A DNA stretch of 36,531 bases, from assembly GCF_001431665.1 (NCBI RefSeq), contig NZ_LLXV01000074.1, positions 1 to 36,531 of the forward strand, given 5' to 3'. The position numbers were made by a program, and so were the translations under genes. The DNA comes from Stenotrophomonas beteli. Lineage in GTDB: Bacteria > Pseudomonadota > Gammaproteobacteria > Xanthomonadales > Xanthomonadaceae. Positions 14,642 to 22,701 of the stretch are shown in pieces (position 1 is the first letter of the stretch; each line of letters starts with the position of its first letter). The notes under the pieces were generated by a model. It worked only from the letters and a program-made list of their open reading frames with translations. It was not told the origin of the DNA and ran no database searches.

Positions 14642-16642
14642 ATGGACACCACGATACTGATCCCGATGTTGGAACGGCTGGGCTGGACCAGCCTGCAGAC
14701 CGTGCTGCTGGTGGCCCTGGTGTACGGCGTGTGCCGTGCGCTGCCGTCGTTGTCGGCGGCCACCCGCTGCCGCCTGTGGTGGCTGGTGTCGCTGCAGGCC
14801 GTGCTCGGCCTGTTCTGGAGCCAGCCGCTGCAGCTGGCCTGGCTGCCGGCGCCGCAGGCGGTGGCGATGACCGCCACTGACGTTGCCGCTGATCTGGTCT
14901 ACCCGCTGGCGCCGGAAGCCTCGGCGCAGCTGCTGGCGACGATGCCGATGACTGCACCGGACATGCCGACAGTTGCGTGGTGGGCGGTCGCACTGGCCGC
15001 GCTGTGGCTGTCCGGCGTGCTGCTGATGGCGCTGCGTACCTTCGGTGAGTGGCGCCGCTGCCGTGCGTTGCTCGCTGCGGCCCATCCCTGCAACGACGAG
15101 GCGCTGGTGCAGGCGCTGCAGTTGGCCTCCGATGCGCACGGCGTGCGCCCGGCACCGCGGTTGTGGATGAGCACGCAGGTGGACTCGCCGCAGCTGGTCG
15201 GGCCGTTCCGCCCGGTGCTGCTGCTGCCGGCCGGCGACAACGCCCTGCAGGGCGATGCGCTGGACCTGGCGCTGACCCACGAACTGCAGCACCTGCAGCG
15301 TCGTGACCTGCAGTGGGGCCTGTTGCCCGCACTGGCCCAGCACCTGTTCTTCTTCCACCCGCTGCTGCGCCTGTCGGTGCGCGAATACGCCCAGGCCCGC
15401 GAAGAAGCGGTGGATGCGGCGGTGGTCGGGCAGCACGGCGCCAGCCGCCAGGCCTATGGCCGCCTGCTGCTGCAGCTGGGCGTGGCACCGCAGCCGCATC
15501 TGGGTGTGGCCAGTGCCGCGCCGAGCACCACCAGCCTCAAGCGTCGCCTGCTTTCGCTGCAGCCGCGCAGGGCCTGCCCGCGCCTGTTGGCGATGGCGTT
15601 GACCGTCGCCGTGGTGGTGGTGGGCGTGGCGCCGATGCGGCTGGTGGCCGCGCCGGTGCCGCCGGCACCGCCCGCTCCGCCTGCGGCACCGACGGCCGCA
15701 CCGCCGCTGCCGCCGAAGGCGCCCAAGGCACCGCCGGCGCCGCCGTCCTCCGCGCGCCTGCCGGCGGTTCCGGTTGCGCCGACGCCGCCTGCCGCACCGG
15801 CTGGCGCCGAAGAGATTTCCGGCCCCGATGACGCCGACGTGGCGGCCGATGTCGAGGCCGATGTGGATGTCGACACCGGCATGGAGGGTGGCCACACGAC
15901 CTCGCACACCTCGTCCATCACCACCTACGGCCGGCTGGATCTGGGCCAGTCCCCGCCGCAGGCGTTCGTGCTGGTGGATGGTGATTCGACCTTCGCCAAC
16001 GGCGGCATGGACGACGTGACGGTGGCCCGCAGGCAGCTCGGCAAGGGCCCGGCGCTGTGGTTCCGCCAGGGTGACAAGCGCTATATCGTGCGCGACCCCA
16101 TGCTGATCCAGTCGCTGCAGCGCGCCTATGCCGGTGCGGTGGACCTGGGGCGCCAGCAGAGCGAACTGGGCCGCCAGCAGAGTGCGCTGGGGCGCCAGCA
16201 GAGTGACCTTGGCAAGCAGATGGGCGAGATAGGCCGCCTGCAGGGCGAGGAGGCGCGTCGCATGGGTCTGGCCGCCGCCGAGGCCGCGCGCAGTGCGATG
16301 GCCGCGCACGACATCAATCGCGAAGCGGCGGCGGAAGCAGCGAAGGCGGCACGGGGCGCGACCAATGATGCGGTCGTTGCACGTGAGGCAGCGCGTGAGG
16401 CCGCCGCGCAGGCACGCCGTGCGATGCAGGACGTGGACAAGGAAACCGCGCGGGCCAGCCACACCCGCGACATGCAGCGCCTGGCCAGCCAGCAGTCTGA
16501 ACTGGCCAGCCGCCAGGCGGCGCTGGGCAGCCAGCAGGCCGCGCTGGGCGAGCGCCAGGCCCGCCTGCATGCGCAGGCATCGCAGCGGGCGCAGCAGGTG
16601 ATCGCGCGTGCATTGGCCAGTGGCAAGGCCGAACGTCTCTGA
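14642..16642 (+). CDS. BlaR1-like M56 membrane metallopeptidase with coiled-coil tail
   Basis: A membrane-embedded zinc protease of 666 residues, presumably the activator of the repressor encoded 3 bases upstream. Hydrophobic segments lie near 16-32, 40-60 and 114-130, and a last one at about 312-330 (ALTVAVVVVGVAP). The zinc motif is H213-E-L-Q-H217 (LTHELQHLQRRD), with a likely third ligand in REEAVDAAV. After the last helix there is no penicillin-binding sensor. Instead there is a Pro/Ala linker (about 337-391), an Asp/Val-rich acidic stretch, a small domain (about 425-490, LWFRQGDKRYIVRDP), and a long Ala/Gln/Arg-rich coiled coil (about 500-660) with seven-residue repeats. The sensed ligand is therefore unknown; envelope stress or cell-wall binding is a guess. 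Confidence 0.85.
   Translation: MDTTILIPMLERLGWTSLQTVLLVALVYGVCRALPSLSAATRCRLWWLVSLQAVLGLFWSQPLQLAWLPAPQAVAMTATDVAADLVYPLAPEASAQLLATMPMTAPDMPTVAWWAVALAALWLSGVLLMALRTFGEWRRCRALLAAAHPCNDEALVQALQLASDAHGVRPAPRLWMSTQVDSPQLVGPFRPVLLLPAGDNALQGDALDLALTHELQHLQRRDLQWGLLPALAQHLFFFHPLLRLSVREYAQAREEAVDAAVVGQHGASRQAYGRLLLQLGVAPQPHLGVASAAPSTTSLKRRLLSLQPRRACPRLLAMALTVAVVVVGVAPMRLVAAPVPPAPPAPPAAPTAAPPLPPKAPKAPPAPPSSARLPAVPVAPTPPAAPAGAEEISGPDDADVAADVEADVDVDTGMEGGHTTSHTSSITTYGRLDLGQSPPQAFVLVDGDSTFANGGMDDVTVARRQLGKGPALWFRQGDKRYIVRDPMLIQSLQRAYAGAVDLGRQQSELGRQQSALGRQQSDLGKQMGEIGRLQGEEARRMGLAAAEAARSAMAAHDINREAAAEAAKAARGATNDAVVAREAAREAAAQARRAMQDVDKETARASHTRDMQRLASQQSELASRQAALGSQQAALGERQARLHAQASQRAQQVIARALASGKAERL
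16145..16228 (+). repeat. Four in-frame 21-base tandem repeats (LGRQQSx)
   Basis: Three near-identical 21-base units start at 16145, 16166 and 16187, and a diverged fourth starts at 16208. They encode LGRQQSE, LGRQQSA, LGRQQSD and LGKQMGE from about residue 502 of the M56 protein. A related set (SQQSELASRQAALGSQQ...) follows near the C-terminus. The length of seven matches a coiled-coil heptad, and repeat number could vary between strains. Confidence 0.85.
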
Positions 16643-16648
16643 CCGGTC

Positions 16649-16669
16649 GTGCCGGCCAGCGGCCGGCAC
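16649..16669 (-). repeat. SMAG-type REP hairpin between convergent genes
   Basis: TGCCGGCC-GCT-GGCCGGCA stem-loop in the 40-base gap between the M56 gene (ends 16642) and the esterase gene (ends 16683). The full GTAG head is not present. Its position suggests a shared two-way terminator or transcript-end protector. Confidence 0.75.
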
Positions 16670-16682
16670 TGCCCCGGGGAAG

Positions 16683-17957
16683 TCAGCGCTGCAGCCAGCG
16701 TATCGGAAACGCGTCTGCCATCGCGGCATAGCCGGCATCACTGGGATGCAGATGGTCCCCGCTGTCATAGTCGGGACGCAGATGGGTCGGGCGCTTTGGA
16801 TCGCGCATGATGCGATCGAAGTCGATGACCTCATCGACGCCCTGTGCTGCCCTGATCCAATCGTTCACGGCTTGTCGCTTGGTTTCTCCGGCGGCGTCGA
16901 AGTAGCCTGATCCTCCGTAGGGCAGCAATGTTCCAAGCATCACCTTGATCCCACGTTGCCGGGCTCGTTGCACCGAGACGCCCAGGGCGTCGATCAACTG
17001 CGCCGCAGACACCGCCTGCGGCGGATGCAGCTGGCCGATGCCGATATCGTTGATGCCCAGCAGCAGCACGGCATGGCTGGCACCGGACACCGCCAGCACA
17101 TCGTGCCCGAAGCGCGACACGCCCGCTGGCCCGACACCATCATGCAGCCAGCGATTGCCGGCAATGCCGGCATTGACCACGCTGACCCCGCGCAGGTCTG
17201 CGCTGCGCACACGGTCATCGAGCAGGTTGGGCCAACGGAAATTGCGATCTACCGTAGAGCCGGCACCATCGGTGATCGAGTCACCGAAGGCGACCATGAC
17301 CACAGGCCTGCCGTGAGCTGCGGGTGGCAGGCTTCCGGCAACGTCAATAGCGTCCAGCCAGTAATAGGCCCGCATGGTGTCGGCGGAGCGCAGCAGCGCT
17401 GCGCCGACCTGGTTGCCGGGTGCGCGGTAGTTGGTCTGCAGGCCGACCGAATGGGTGGTGACCACCGGCGTCGGTGCCATCACGTACAGGCTGACGGACA
17501 GTTCCGTCTGGTCAGCCACACGCAGGTTGATCCGATCACTCCAGCGTTCTTCACCGGGAGCGAGCATCAAGCGTGCTGAGCCGCTGAAACGCAATTGGCG
17601 CTGCTCGTGGAGGACGACACCATCGCCGCCCATGCTCGGCGCAACATGGATGTCTTCCAATGTCACCGGGGCCTTGCCGAACCGGTTGGAGAAGCGAACG
17701 CGCAGTGTTTCCCCGCCGCGCGAAAGACGTACGGTCATGCGTACGGTCTGGTCGGCCAGGGTGACGGGTGGAGGCGGGGGAACGATGTTGTCCGGAAAGG
17801 TGACGCCGTAGTCCTGCTGGGCGGCGAACCAGCTGGCGGACCAGGGGTGTCGCCCCTCATGTGCCGCCAGCGGCAGGCTGGTTGCCAGGCACAGCAGAGT
17901 GGCGAACAGACAGCCCAACCACCGTCGATGCCAATTCCTGATGCAGAACCTCGGCAT
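16683..17957 (-). CDS. Secreted SGNH/GDSL-family esterase
   Basis: An exported hydrolase of 424 residues with a signal peptide (about 1-32, basic start then LFATLLCLATSLPLAA). A beta-rich N-terminal region (about 35-210) precedes a complete SGNH fold: block I S227 in FGDSITDG, block II G in NAGIAGN, block III N in LLGINDIG, and block V D401-x-x-H404 in DHLHPSDAGY. The layout suits esterases acting on acylated polysaccharides or small esters, but the substrate cannot be read. An AGGAG motif precedes ATG 17957. It lies downstream of and in the same direction as the I78 lipoprotein gene, 82 bases away across a hairpin. Confidence 0.9.
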   Translation of the reverse strand: MPRFCIRNWHRRWLGCLFATLLCLATSLPLAAHEGRHPWSASWFAAQQDYGVTFPDNIVPPPPPVTLADQTVRMTVRLSRGGETLRVRFSNRFGKAPVTLEDIHVAPSMGGDGVVLHEQRQLRFSGSARLMLAPGEERWSDRINLRVADQTELSVSLYVMAPTPVVTTHSVGLQTNYRAPGNQVGAALLRSADTMRAYYWLDAIDVAGSLPPAAHGRPVVMVAFGDSITDGAGSTVDRNFRWPNLLDDRVRSADLRGVSVVNAGIAGNRWLHDGVGPAGVSRFGHDVLAVSGASHAVLLLGINDIGIGQLHPPQAVSAAQLIDALGVSVQRARQRGIKVMLGTLLPYGGSGYFDAAGETKRQAVNDWIRAAQGVDEVIDFDRIMRDPKRPTHLRPDYDSGDHLHPSDAGYAAMADAFPIRWLQR

Positions 17958-17990
17958 ACAGCACTCCTTGCAGTGTGGCTGGAAGCTTAT

Positions 17991-18025
17991 CCCGCTGGCA
18001 CGGGCGGATACCCGGCGCCAGCGGG
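17991..18025 (-). terminator. Hairpin after the third I78 gene
   Basis: A 9-bp stem CCCGCTGGC/GCCAGCGGG (17991-17999 with 18017-18025) has a second inner pairing CGGG/CCCG. It starts 15 bases past the stop at 18040 on the leftward strand. There is no T-run after it (GATAAGC follows), so termination may be partial or Rho-assisted. Confidence 0.4.
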
Positions 18026-18039
18026 ACAGGTTGGGAACA

Positions 18040-18354
18040 TCAACCGCAGCTGGCGCGCTCGATCCTGTTCTGCGCGTCCACCTGCACGGTCACCCGGTCC
18101 TGGCGGAAGTCCATGGTGACGGCCATGCCCGGCTTGACCACCCGCGCATTGCGCGCGCCGCTGTCGGCCACCAGCTTCTTGATCGTGGCTTCGTCGGCGG
18201 TCTTGCCGGTGAAGGCCTCGAGTGCCTCCGGTCTGCATTCGTGTGCAGCATCGGCCACCGGCGACGGCGCGGAATCGTGGGCGCCGCTGCTGCCGGCGTG
18301 GCTGCACGCGGCCAGTGGCAGGAAAGCGAAAAGGACCAGGGAAGTGAGGCGCAT
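18040..18354 (-). CDS. Lipoprotein of the I78 peptidase-inhibitor type
   Basis: Predicted lipoprotein of 104 residues with lipobox LAAC (MRLTSLVLFAFLPLAAC). After a short Ser/Ala linker comes the inhibitor-like domain: HECRPEALEAFTGKTAD, ARVVKPGMAVTMDF, a Q-D-R-V loop and the terminal ASCG. It aligns with the protein at 9728 at VRVLKPNDVATMEF/ARVVKPGMAVTMDF and in the D-R loop. ATG 18354 follows GGAG, and the longer frame to 18417 lacks a signal peptide at its start. It sits 49 bases after the exonuclease gene in the same direction and may be cotranscribed with the repair pair, though an imperfect GGCAG/CTGCC hairpin lies in the gap. Confidence 0.8.
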   Translation of the reverse strand: MRLTSLVLFAFLPLAACSHAGSSGAHDSAPSPVADAAHECRPEALEAFTGKTADEATIKKLVADSGARNARVVKPGMAVTMDFRQDRVTVQVDAQNRIERASCG

Positions 18355-18403
18355 CGTCGGGCTCCAGGCAGGGATGGTGGCGGCAGTGTCACCGCTGCCA
18401 CCG

Positions 18404-19444
18404 TCAGGGCGTGTCAACGCCCTGGGGCTGGACCAGCGCCAGGGTCTCGCGCTCGCGTTGCTCCTCGTGTACCAGTCGCTGCAACAGCAGGGCCAGGGTC
18501 ACCACGTCCTGGTGGTTGTGCTCGGCCACCCGGCGCAGGTTCACCGCGTCGCCGCCGCTCAGGAAACGCAGCCACGCGCCGGGCGCTTCGGAGCCCGGCA
18601 GGTCGTCCTCGCGCACCACGCGCAGCAGCTGGCGCTCGATGGTGGACAGCTTGCAGTTGTCCCAGCTGCCGCGATAACGGCGGCGCGTGGGGTAGAGCAG
18701 GTCGAGGTGGTCCAGCGCGCTGATCGGGTCGGGCTGGCGGGCCAGCCGGTAGCGCGCTTTCAGCAGCGGTGCGTCATAGCTGCGGCCGTTGTAGCTGCAG
18801 AACACGGTGGACGGCTGCAGCCAGCGGGCGAAGGCGGCCAGCATCGCATCCTCGGCAGCCATCGTGGACATCAGCAGCTGGCGGATGCGCAGGCCTTCGC
18901 CACGCTGCGGGCACACGTGCCAGTCGGCGGCGCCGATCATGAAGGCGCGGGTGCCGGTGCCGCCGGCCAGCCCGGTGGTTTCGGTATCGAAGAACAGCAG
19001 GTCGCGCGCGGCCACGTGCTGGCCTTCACGGCGGGCGAAATCCAGCGACAGCGGCTGCGCCGGAATCGGTTGTGGCTGCAGCGATTCGATCAGGAACAGG
19101 CCCGGTGCGATTTCTTCGCCAGGCAGTTGCCGGTCCTGCGCGCTGGCGCGCGCGGGCGCGGCACCACCGCGTGTGCGCAGGCCAAGCAGGCGGTGCAGGC
19201 TGCCCACCTCCGGCCGCCGCAGCGGGGCCGGCACGGATGTGGGGGCGGCAGCGCCCGTCGGCTTGTGGCGGATTTCCTGTTCCACCCAGGCAAACACCGA
19301 GCGCTCGGCGGGCGGCTGCCGTGCATCGTTGGCAGCCATGGGGGCCGCTGCCGTGGGCGGTGGCTCGGGCGTGGCCGGCGTGCTCGCCTTCGGGTCACCG
19401 GCCTGCTTCCGAAGCAGGCGCAGCTTGTCCAGGCTCAGGCTCAC
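18404..19444 (-). CDS. mrfB: MrfB/YprB-like DEDD exonuclease
   Basis: Predicted metal-dependent exonuclease of 346 residues with an RNase H-like domain (about 145-325). The four acidic residues of the DEDD class can be placed: D153 and E155 (FFDTETTG), D224 (NGRSYDAPLL) and D313 (HNHQDVVTL). The first ~110 residues are Pro/Ala-rich and probably flexible. The start is a GTG overlapping the helicase stop (GTGA), implying translational coupling. In Bacillus subtilis the adjacent yprA-yprB pair (MrfA helicase, MrfB exonuclease) repairs mitomycin C lesions apart from UvrABC; the same gene pairing and domains here suggest the same role. Function in this organism is inferred. Confidence 0.82.
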   Translation of the reverse strand: MSLSLDKLRLLRKQAGDPKASTPATPEPPPTAAAPMAANDARQPPAERSVFAWVEQEIRHKPTGAAAPTSVPAPLRRPEVGSLHRLLGLRTRGGAAPARASAQDRQLPGEEIAPGLFLIESLQPQPIPAQPLSLDFARREGQHVAARDLLFFDTETTGLAGGTGTRAFMIGAADWHVCPQRGEGLRIRQLLMSTMAAEDAMLAAFARWLQPSTVFCSYNGRSYDAPLLKARYRLARQPDPISALDHLDLLYPTRRRYRGSWDNCKLSTIERQLLRVVREDDLPGSEAPGAWLRFLSGGDAVNLRRVAEHNHQDVVTLALLLQRLVHEEQRERETLALVQPQGVDTP

Positions 19445-21930
19445 GGTGCCAGCAGCTCCATCGGGTCACGCACGGTCACCACCACATCGGGTACATGCTG
19501 GCACGCTTCGGCGTCGAACAGGTCGAGCACGCGCAACGCCAGCGCACGCGGTGAGGTCTCATCCTCTTCCTGCGCAGCCAGTACCGGGCCGACGCAGGCG
19601 GGGCAGCCGGCCTTGCAGTCGCAGCGCTGCACCAGTTCACGCGCACGCTGCACGAGTTCGGCCTGGCGCTGCCACAGCGGTTCGCTGAGGCCGACGCCGC
19701 CGGGGAAGTTGTCGTACAGGTACACGGTGGGCACGAATTCCTGCAGCAGTTCCACCGCGCCGGGATCGCCCTCGCCGCCGCGCAGCTGGCCGCGACCGGT
19801 CTGGTCGGCGATCGCGAACCAGGAGCCATCGCCGTTGCCCACCGACTTCTGCAGGTCGCGTGCATCGGCCATCACCGCCACGGTGGCGACGATGTGCAAC
19901 GCGTAGGCGGCGCCGAGGAAGCCATCGAGCGCATCCTGCTTGCTGGCGAACGCGCGCAGCAGCAGGGCCTGCGGCAGCTGCCACCAGACCGCCGTGGTGT
20001 GCAGTTCCTGGTCAGGCAGGTTCACCGGCCCGTAGCCGATGTTCTCGTGGGTGTAGTAGCGGATCTTCTTGTAGCCGGCCACGCGCCGCACCACGTGCAC
20101 TTCGCCATGGTGCGAATCGCCACGGCCGGCCACGCTGCCGTCGAAACGGTCCAGCACCTTGAGCTTGGTGAAGTCGATGCTGTCGGTGTAGTAGTCCACG
20201 TGGGTGCGGGTGACGTAGGCCTTGCGCCCGTCCCAGTCCAGCGTCTCCACCTGGTACGGGGTGGACTGCACCATGTGGATGGCGCCTTCGTACAGGGTGA
20301 GCGCGGCGGCGGAGTAGTCGACCTCGGCGATGATCTGCTGGCGGCCATCGCTGCGGTCGACCACCACGAAGTTGCCGTCGGCCACCGCGCGCAGGCTGAC
20401 CGCGTTGGCCGGGTAGCTGTCGGCGATCCATTCCCAGCGCTCGCCTTCGCGGTGGATCACCTCGGTCTCGGCCAGCGCTTCCAGGAACACTTCCGGGTCG
20501 ATCGGGCCGAAGCCATCGCCGACCCGGAACGGCAGCTCGAACGCGGCGCAGCGGATGTGGTCGAACAGGATCAGCGGCTGGTCCGGCGCGATGCGTGCAT
20601 GCTCGGGCGAGGCCTCGGCGAAGAAATCCGGATGCCGCACCACGTACTGGTCCAGCGGCTGCGAACTGGCCACCATCACCCCCAGCGCGGGCTGCTGGCG
20701 GCGGCCGGCGCGGCCGAAGCGCTGCCAGGTGGCGGCCACGCTGCCGGGATAGCCATTGAGGATGACCACGTCCAGGCTGCCGATATCCACGCCCAGTTCC
20801 AGCGCCGAGGTGCTGACGATGCCGTCGATGTTGCCGGCGCGCATCGCGCGCTCGGTCTCGCGGCGCTCGGTGGGCAGGTAGCCACCACGGTAGGCGCGGA
20901 TGCGCGGTGGCTTGCGCGGATCGTGGTCGAAAATGTCCTTCAGGTACTTGGTCAGCACTTCCACCATCAACCGGGTCTGCGCGAACACCAGGGTCTTCAG
21001 CCCGGACTTGATCGCGATGCGGGCGATGCGGTTGCTCTGCGAACGCGCCGAGGCACGCAGGCCCAGGTCCGGATTGATCACCGGCGGGTTCCACAGCAGT
21101 ACCTGCTTGGGGCCGCTGGGCGCGCCGGATTCGGTGATGGCGGTGACCGGCGCCTCGATCAGCGCCTCGGCATGTGCCTGCGGGTTGCCGATGGTGGCCG
21201 AGCACAGGATGAACTGCGGTTGCACGCCGTAGAACGCGCAGATGCGCTTGAGCCGGCGCAGCACGTTGGTGACATGGCTGCCGAACACGCCGCGATAGGT
21301 ATGCACCTCGTCGATGACGATGTAGCGCAGGTTCTCGAAGAACTGTGCCCACTTGGTGTGATGCGGCAGGATCGCCTGGTGCAGCATGTCCGGGTTGGAG
21401 ACCACGATGTCGCCGTGCAGGCGGATGGCCTGGCGCGCGTCGCCGGGGGTGTCGCCATCGAAGGTGAAGGCCTTCACCCCCAGATCGCCGGCGCGGTTGA
21501 GTTCCAGCAGCTCGGCCACCTGGTCCTGGGCCAGCGCCTTGGTCGGGAACAGGTACAGCGCCTTGGCCTTGTCCTGCATCGCCGCGCTGACTACCGGCAG
21601 GGTGTAGCACAGCGACTTGCCGCTGGCGGTGGGGGTGACGATGGCCACATGTTCGCCGCGCTGGCTGGCCTCCCACGCCTCGGCCTGGTGGCTGTAGAGC
21701 TGTTCGATGCCACGCGCCCTCAGCGCGGCGGCCAGCGCCGGCGGCACCGACGCGGGAATCGGCGCGTAGCGCCCTTCGCGGCCAGGAATGGCAAAGCTGC
21801 CGGTGATGCGGTCCTGGTAGCGGCGCTGCAGGCGCGCGCTGAGCAGGGCGCCATCGCGGGCGGGCAGGCCATCGCGGGTGGCGAGCTTCTGCTCGGCATC
21901 GGCGGTGCGCTTGGCGAGTTCGTAAGCCAT
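19441..21930 (-). CDS. mrfA: MrfA/YprA-like DEAD/DEAH-box helicase with C-terminal DUF1998/Cys motif
   Basis: Superfamily 2 helicase of 829 residues. Motif I is TPTASGKS (K105), motif II is DEVH (207-210), motif III is CSATIGNP, motifs V/VI are TSALELGVDIG and QRFGRAGRR. The C-terminal DUF1998-type region ends with four cysteines, C770, C772, C776 and C779 (CDCKAGCPAC), which likely bind a metal, as in MrfA. It overlaps the exonuclease gene by 4 bases. Start: ATG 21930 (MAYELAKRTADAEQ) was chosen because family-like sequence begins there. An ATG at 21981 would add 17 residues; neither has a good ribosome site. It is predicted to act in the cytoplasm on damaged duplex DNA with the exonuclease. 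Confidence 0.88.
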   Translation of the reverse strand: MAYELAKRTADAEQKLATRDGLPARDGALLSARLQRRYQDRITGSFAIPGREGRYAPIPASVPPALAAALRARGIEQLYSHQAEAWEASQRGEHVAIVTPTASGKSLCYTLPVVSAAMQDKAKALYLFPTKALAQDQVAELLELNRAGDLGVKAFTFDGDTPGDARQAIRLHGDIVVSNPDMLHQAILPHHTKWAQFFENLRYIVIDEVHTYRGVFGSHVTNVLRRLKRICAFYGVQPQFILCSATIGNPQAHAEALIEAPVTAITESGAPSGPKQVLLWNPPVINPDLGLRASARSQSNRIARIAIKSGLKTLVFAQTRLMVEVLTKYLKDIFDHDPRKPPRIRAYRGGYLPTERRETERAMRAGNIDGIVSTSALELGVDIGSLDVVILNGYPGSVAATWQRFGRAGRRQQPALGVMVASSQPLDQYVVRHPDFFAEASPEHARIAPDQPLILFDHIRCAAFELPFRVGDGFGPIDPEVFLEALAETEVIHREGERWEWIADSYPANAVSLRAVADGNFVVVDRSDGRQQIIAEVDYSAAALTLYEGAIHMVQSTPYQVETLDWDGRKAYVTRTHVDYYTDSIDFTKLKVLDRFDGSVAGRGDSHHGEVHVVRRVAGYKKIRYYTHENIGYGPVNLPDQELHTTAVWWQLPQALLLRAFASKQDALDGFLGAAYALHIVATVAVMADARDLQKSVGNGDGSWFAIADQTGRGQLRGGEGDPGAVELLQEFVPTVYLYDNFPGGVGLSEPLWQRQAELVQRARELVQRCDCKAGCPACVGPVLAAQEEDETSPRALALRVLDLFDAEACQHVPDVVVTVRDPMELLAP

Positions 21931-21981
21931 GGAAGATGGAGCCGGGACGGATTGCGAGGGGTCACATGGCACCACATCCAC

Positions 21982-21998
21982 GTCTCAGGATGTGAGAC
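21982..21998. promoter_or_regulatory. Small dyad upstream of the helicase gene
   Basis: GTCTCA-GGATG-TGAGAC, a perfect 6-bp dyad 51 bases before the chosen helicase start, in the 212-base divergent gap to the gene at 22143. It could be an operator or leader hairpin. It does not look like a LexA box. No confident promoter was found. Confidence 0.25.
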
Positions 21999-22142
21999 AT
22001 CGCACACGGAGGGCGTGAACCGTTCAGTGCCCGTGCCCCGTGGCATCGCCGCATCTCCCTTGGCTGAACAGCTGCCAGTGCAGCAACGAAATCTGAAGCC
22101 GGCATCCGTATCCTTGGGCGCTGGACGCAACCAACAGGGTGG

Positions 22143-22661
22143 ATGGCTGTGGCACGACGTGGAACGCAGGGAGCACTCCTGGCCAGCATGCTGCTGGCGG
22201 GCATCGCGCAGGCACAGCAGGCCACTTCGATAGCGGCGCCCGATCCTGCGCCGGCTCCCCCTGCAGATCCACCGGCTGCAACCACCGCGCCGGTCTCCAG
22301 CGCCTTGCCGCAGGACAACGTGACCACCCTCGGCGAAGTGCGTGCGCTCAAGCCCGATGACGAGCCGCTGGACCTTTACCGCTTCAAGAACCCGGTGAAG
22401 TTCGGCGACAACCGCTTCAGCCGCGACTGGAGCGAGCCACCGTCGCCGGAGCAGGTCAGCATGGGTGGCGGCTACATCATGATGGGTGTGGTCAAGGGCG
22501 TGCTGGCGGCGGGCCGGGGCCTGAACAAGCTCACCGGTGGCCCCGACCAGATCCAGTCCGCCATCGCCCGGCCACCGCCGGAGCTCAGTGCCGAACAGCA
22601 GCAGCGTGCGCTGCGTTTCTGCCAGCAGCAGGACGGCTGCGACCCGCCTCCGGTGAAGTAG
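22143..22661 (+). CDS. Secreted protein of unknown function
   Basis: A 172-residue protein I do not recognise. The N-terminus looks like a signal peptide (about 1-24, ASMLLAGIAQA, cut before QQ). Then follow a Pro/Ala-rich stretch (about 27-52), a short conserved-looking core (LDLYRFKNPVKFGDNRFSRDW near 76-96), a Gly/Met-rich hydrophobic patch (GGGYIMMGVVKGVLAAG), and a C-terminal tail with two Cys (RFCQQQDGCDPP). An AGGG motif lies close to ATG 22143. Codon use and the export signal support a real gene. It lies 40 bases before the next secreted protein gene, so the two may be cotranscribed. Confidence 0.72.
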   Translation: MAVARRGTQGALLASMLLAGIAQAQQATSIAAPDPAPAPPADPPAATTAPVSSALPQDNVTTLGEVRALKPDDEPLDLYRFKNPVKFGDNRFSRDWSEPPSPEQVSMGGGYIMMGVVKGVLAAGRGLNKLTGGPDQIQSAIARPPPELSAEQQQRALRFCQQQDGCDPPPVK

Positions 22662-22675
22662 GCCGGTATATCCTG

Positions 22676-22691
22676 CCGGTTCCTCAACCGG
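22676..22691 (+). other. Hairpin in the leader of the 22702 gene
   Basis: CCGGTT-CCTC-AACCGG, a perfect 6-bp stem with a four-base loop, 10 bases before ATG 22702. It covers the region where a ribosome site would be, and no good Shine-Dalgarno is visible. It could tune translation or, less likely, mark the end of the upstream transcript. Confidence 0.35.
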
Positions 22692-22701
22692 TAGCGCTGC
22701 C

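Noticed and set aside
14642..16642. A true BlaR1 beta-lactam sensor
   Set aside because: The zinc protease part fits, but no penicillin-binding motifs (SxxK, SxN, KTG) follow the last membrane helix, so beta-lactam sensing is not supported.
14144..16834. An 896-codon minus-strand open frame
   Set aside because: It is antisense to the repressor and M56 genes and covers the operators. It has no recognisable protein features.
19894..22233. A 779-codon plus-strand open frame opposite the helicase
   Set aside because: The helicase on the other strand has intact motifs I, II, III and VI. This frame is composition-driven.
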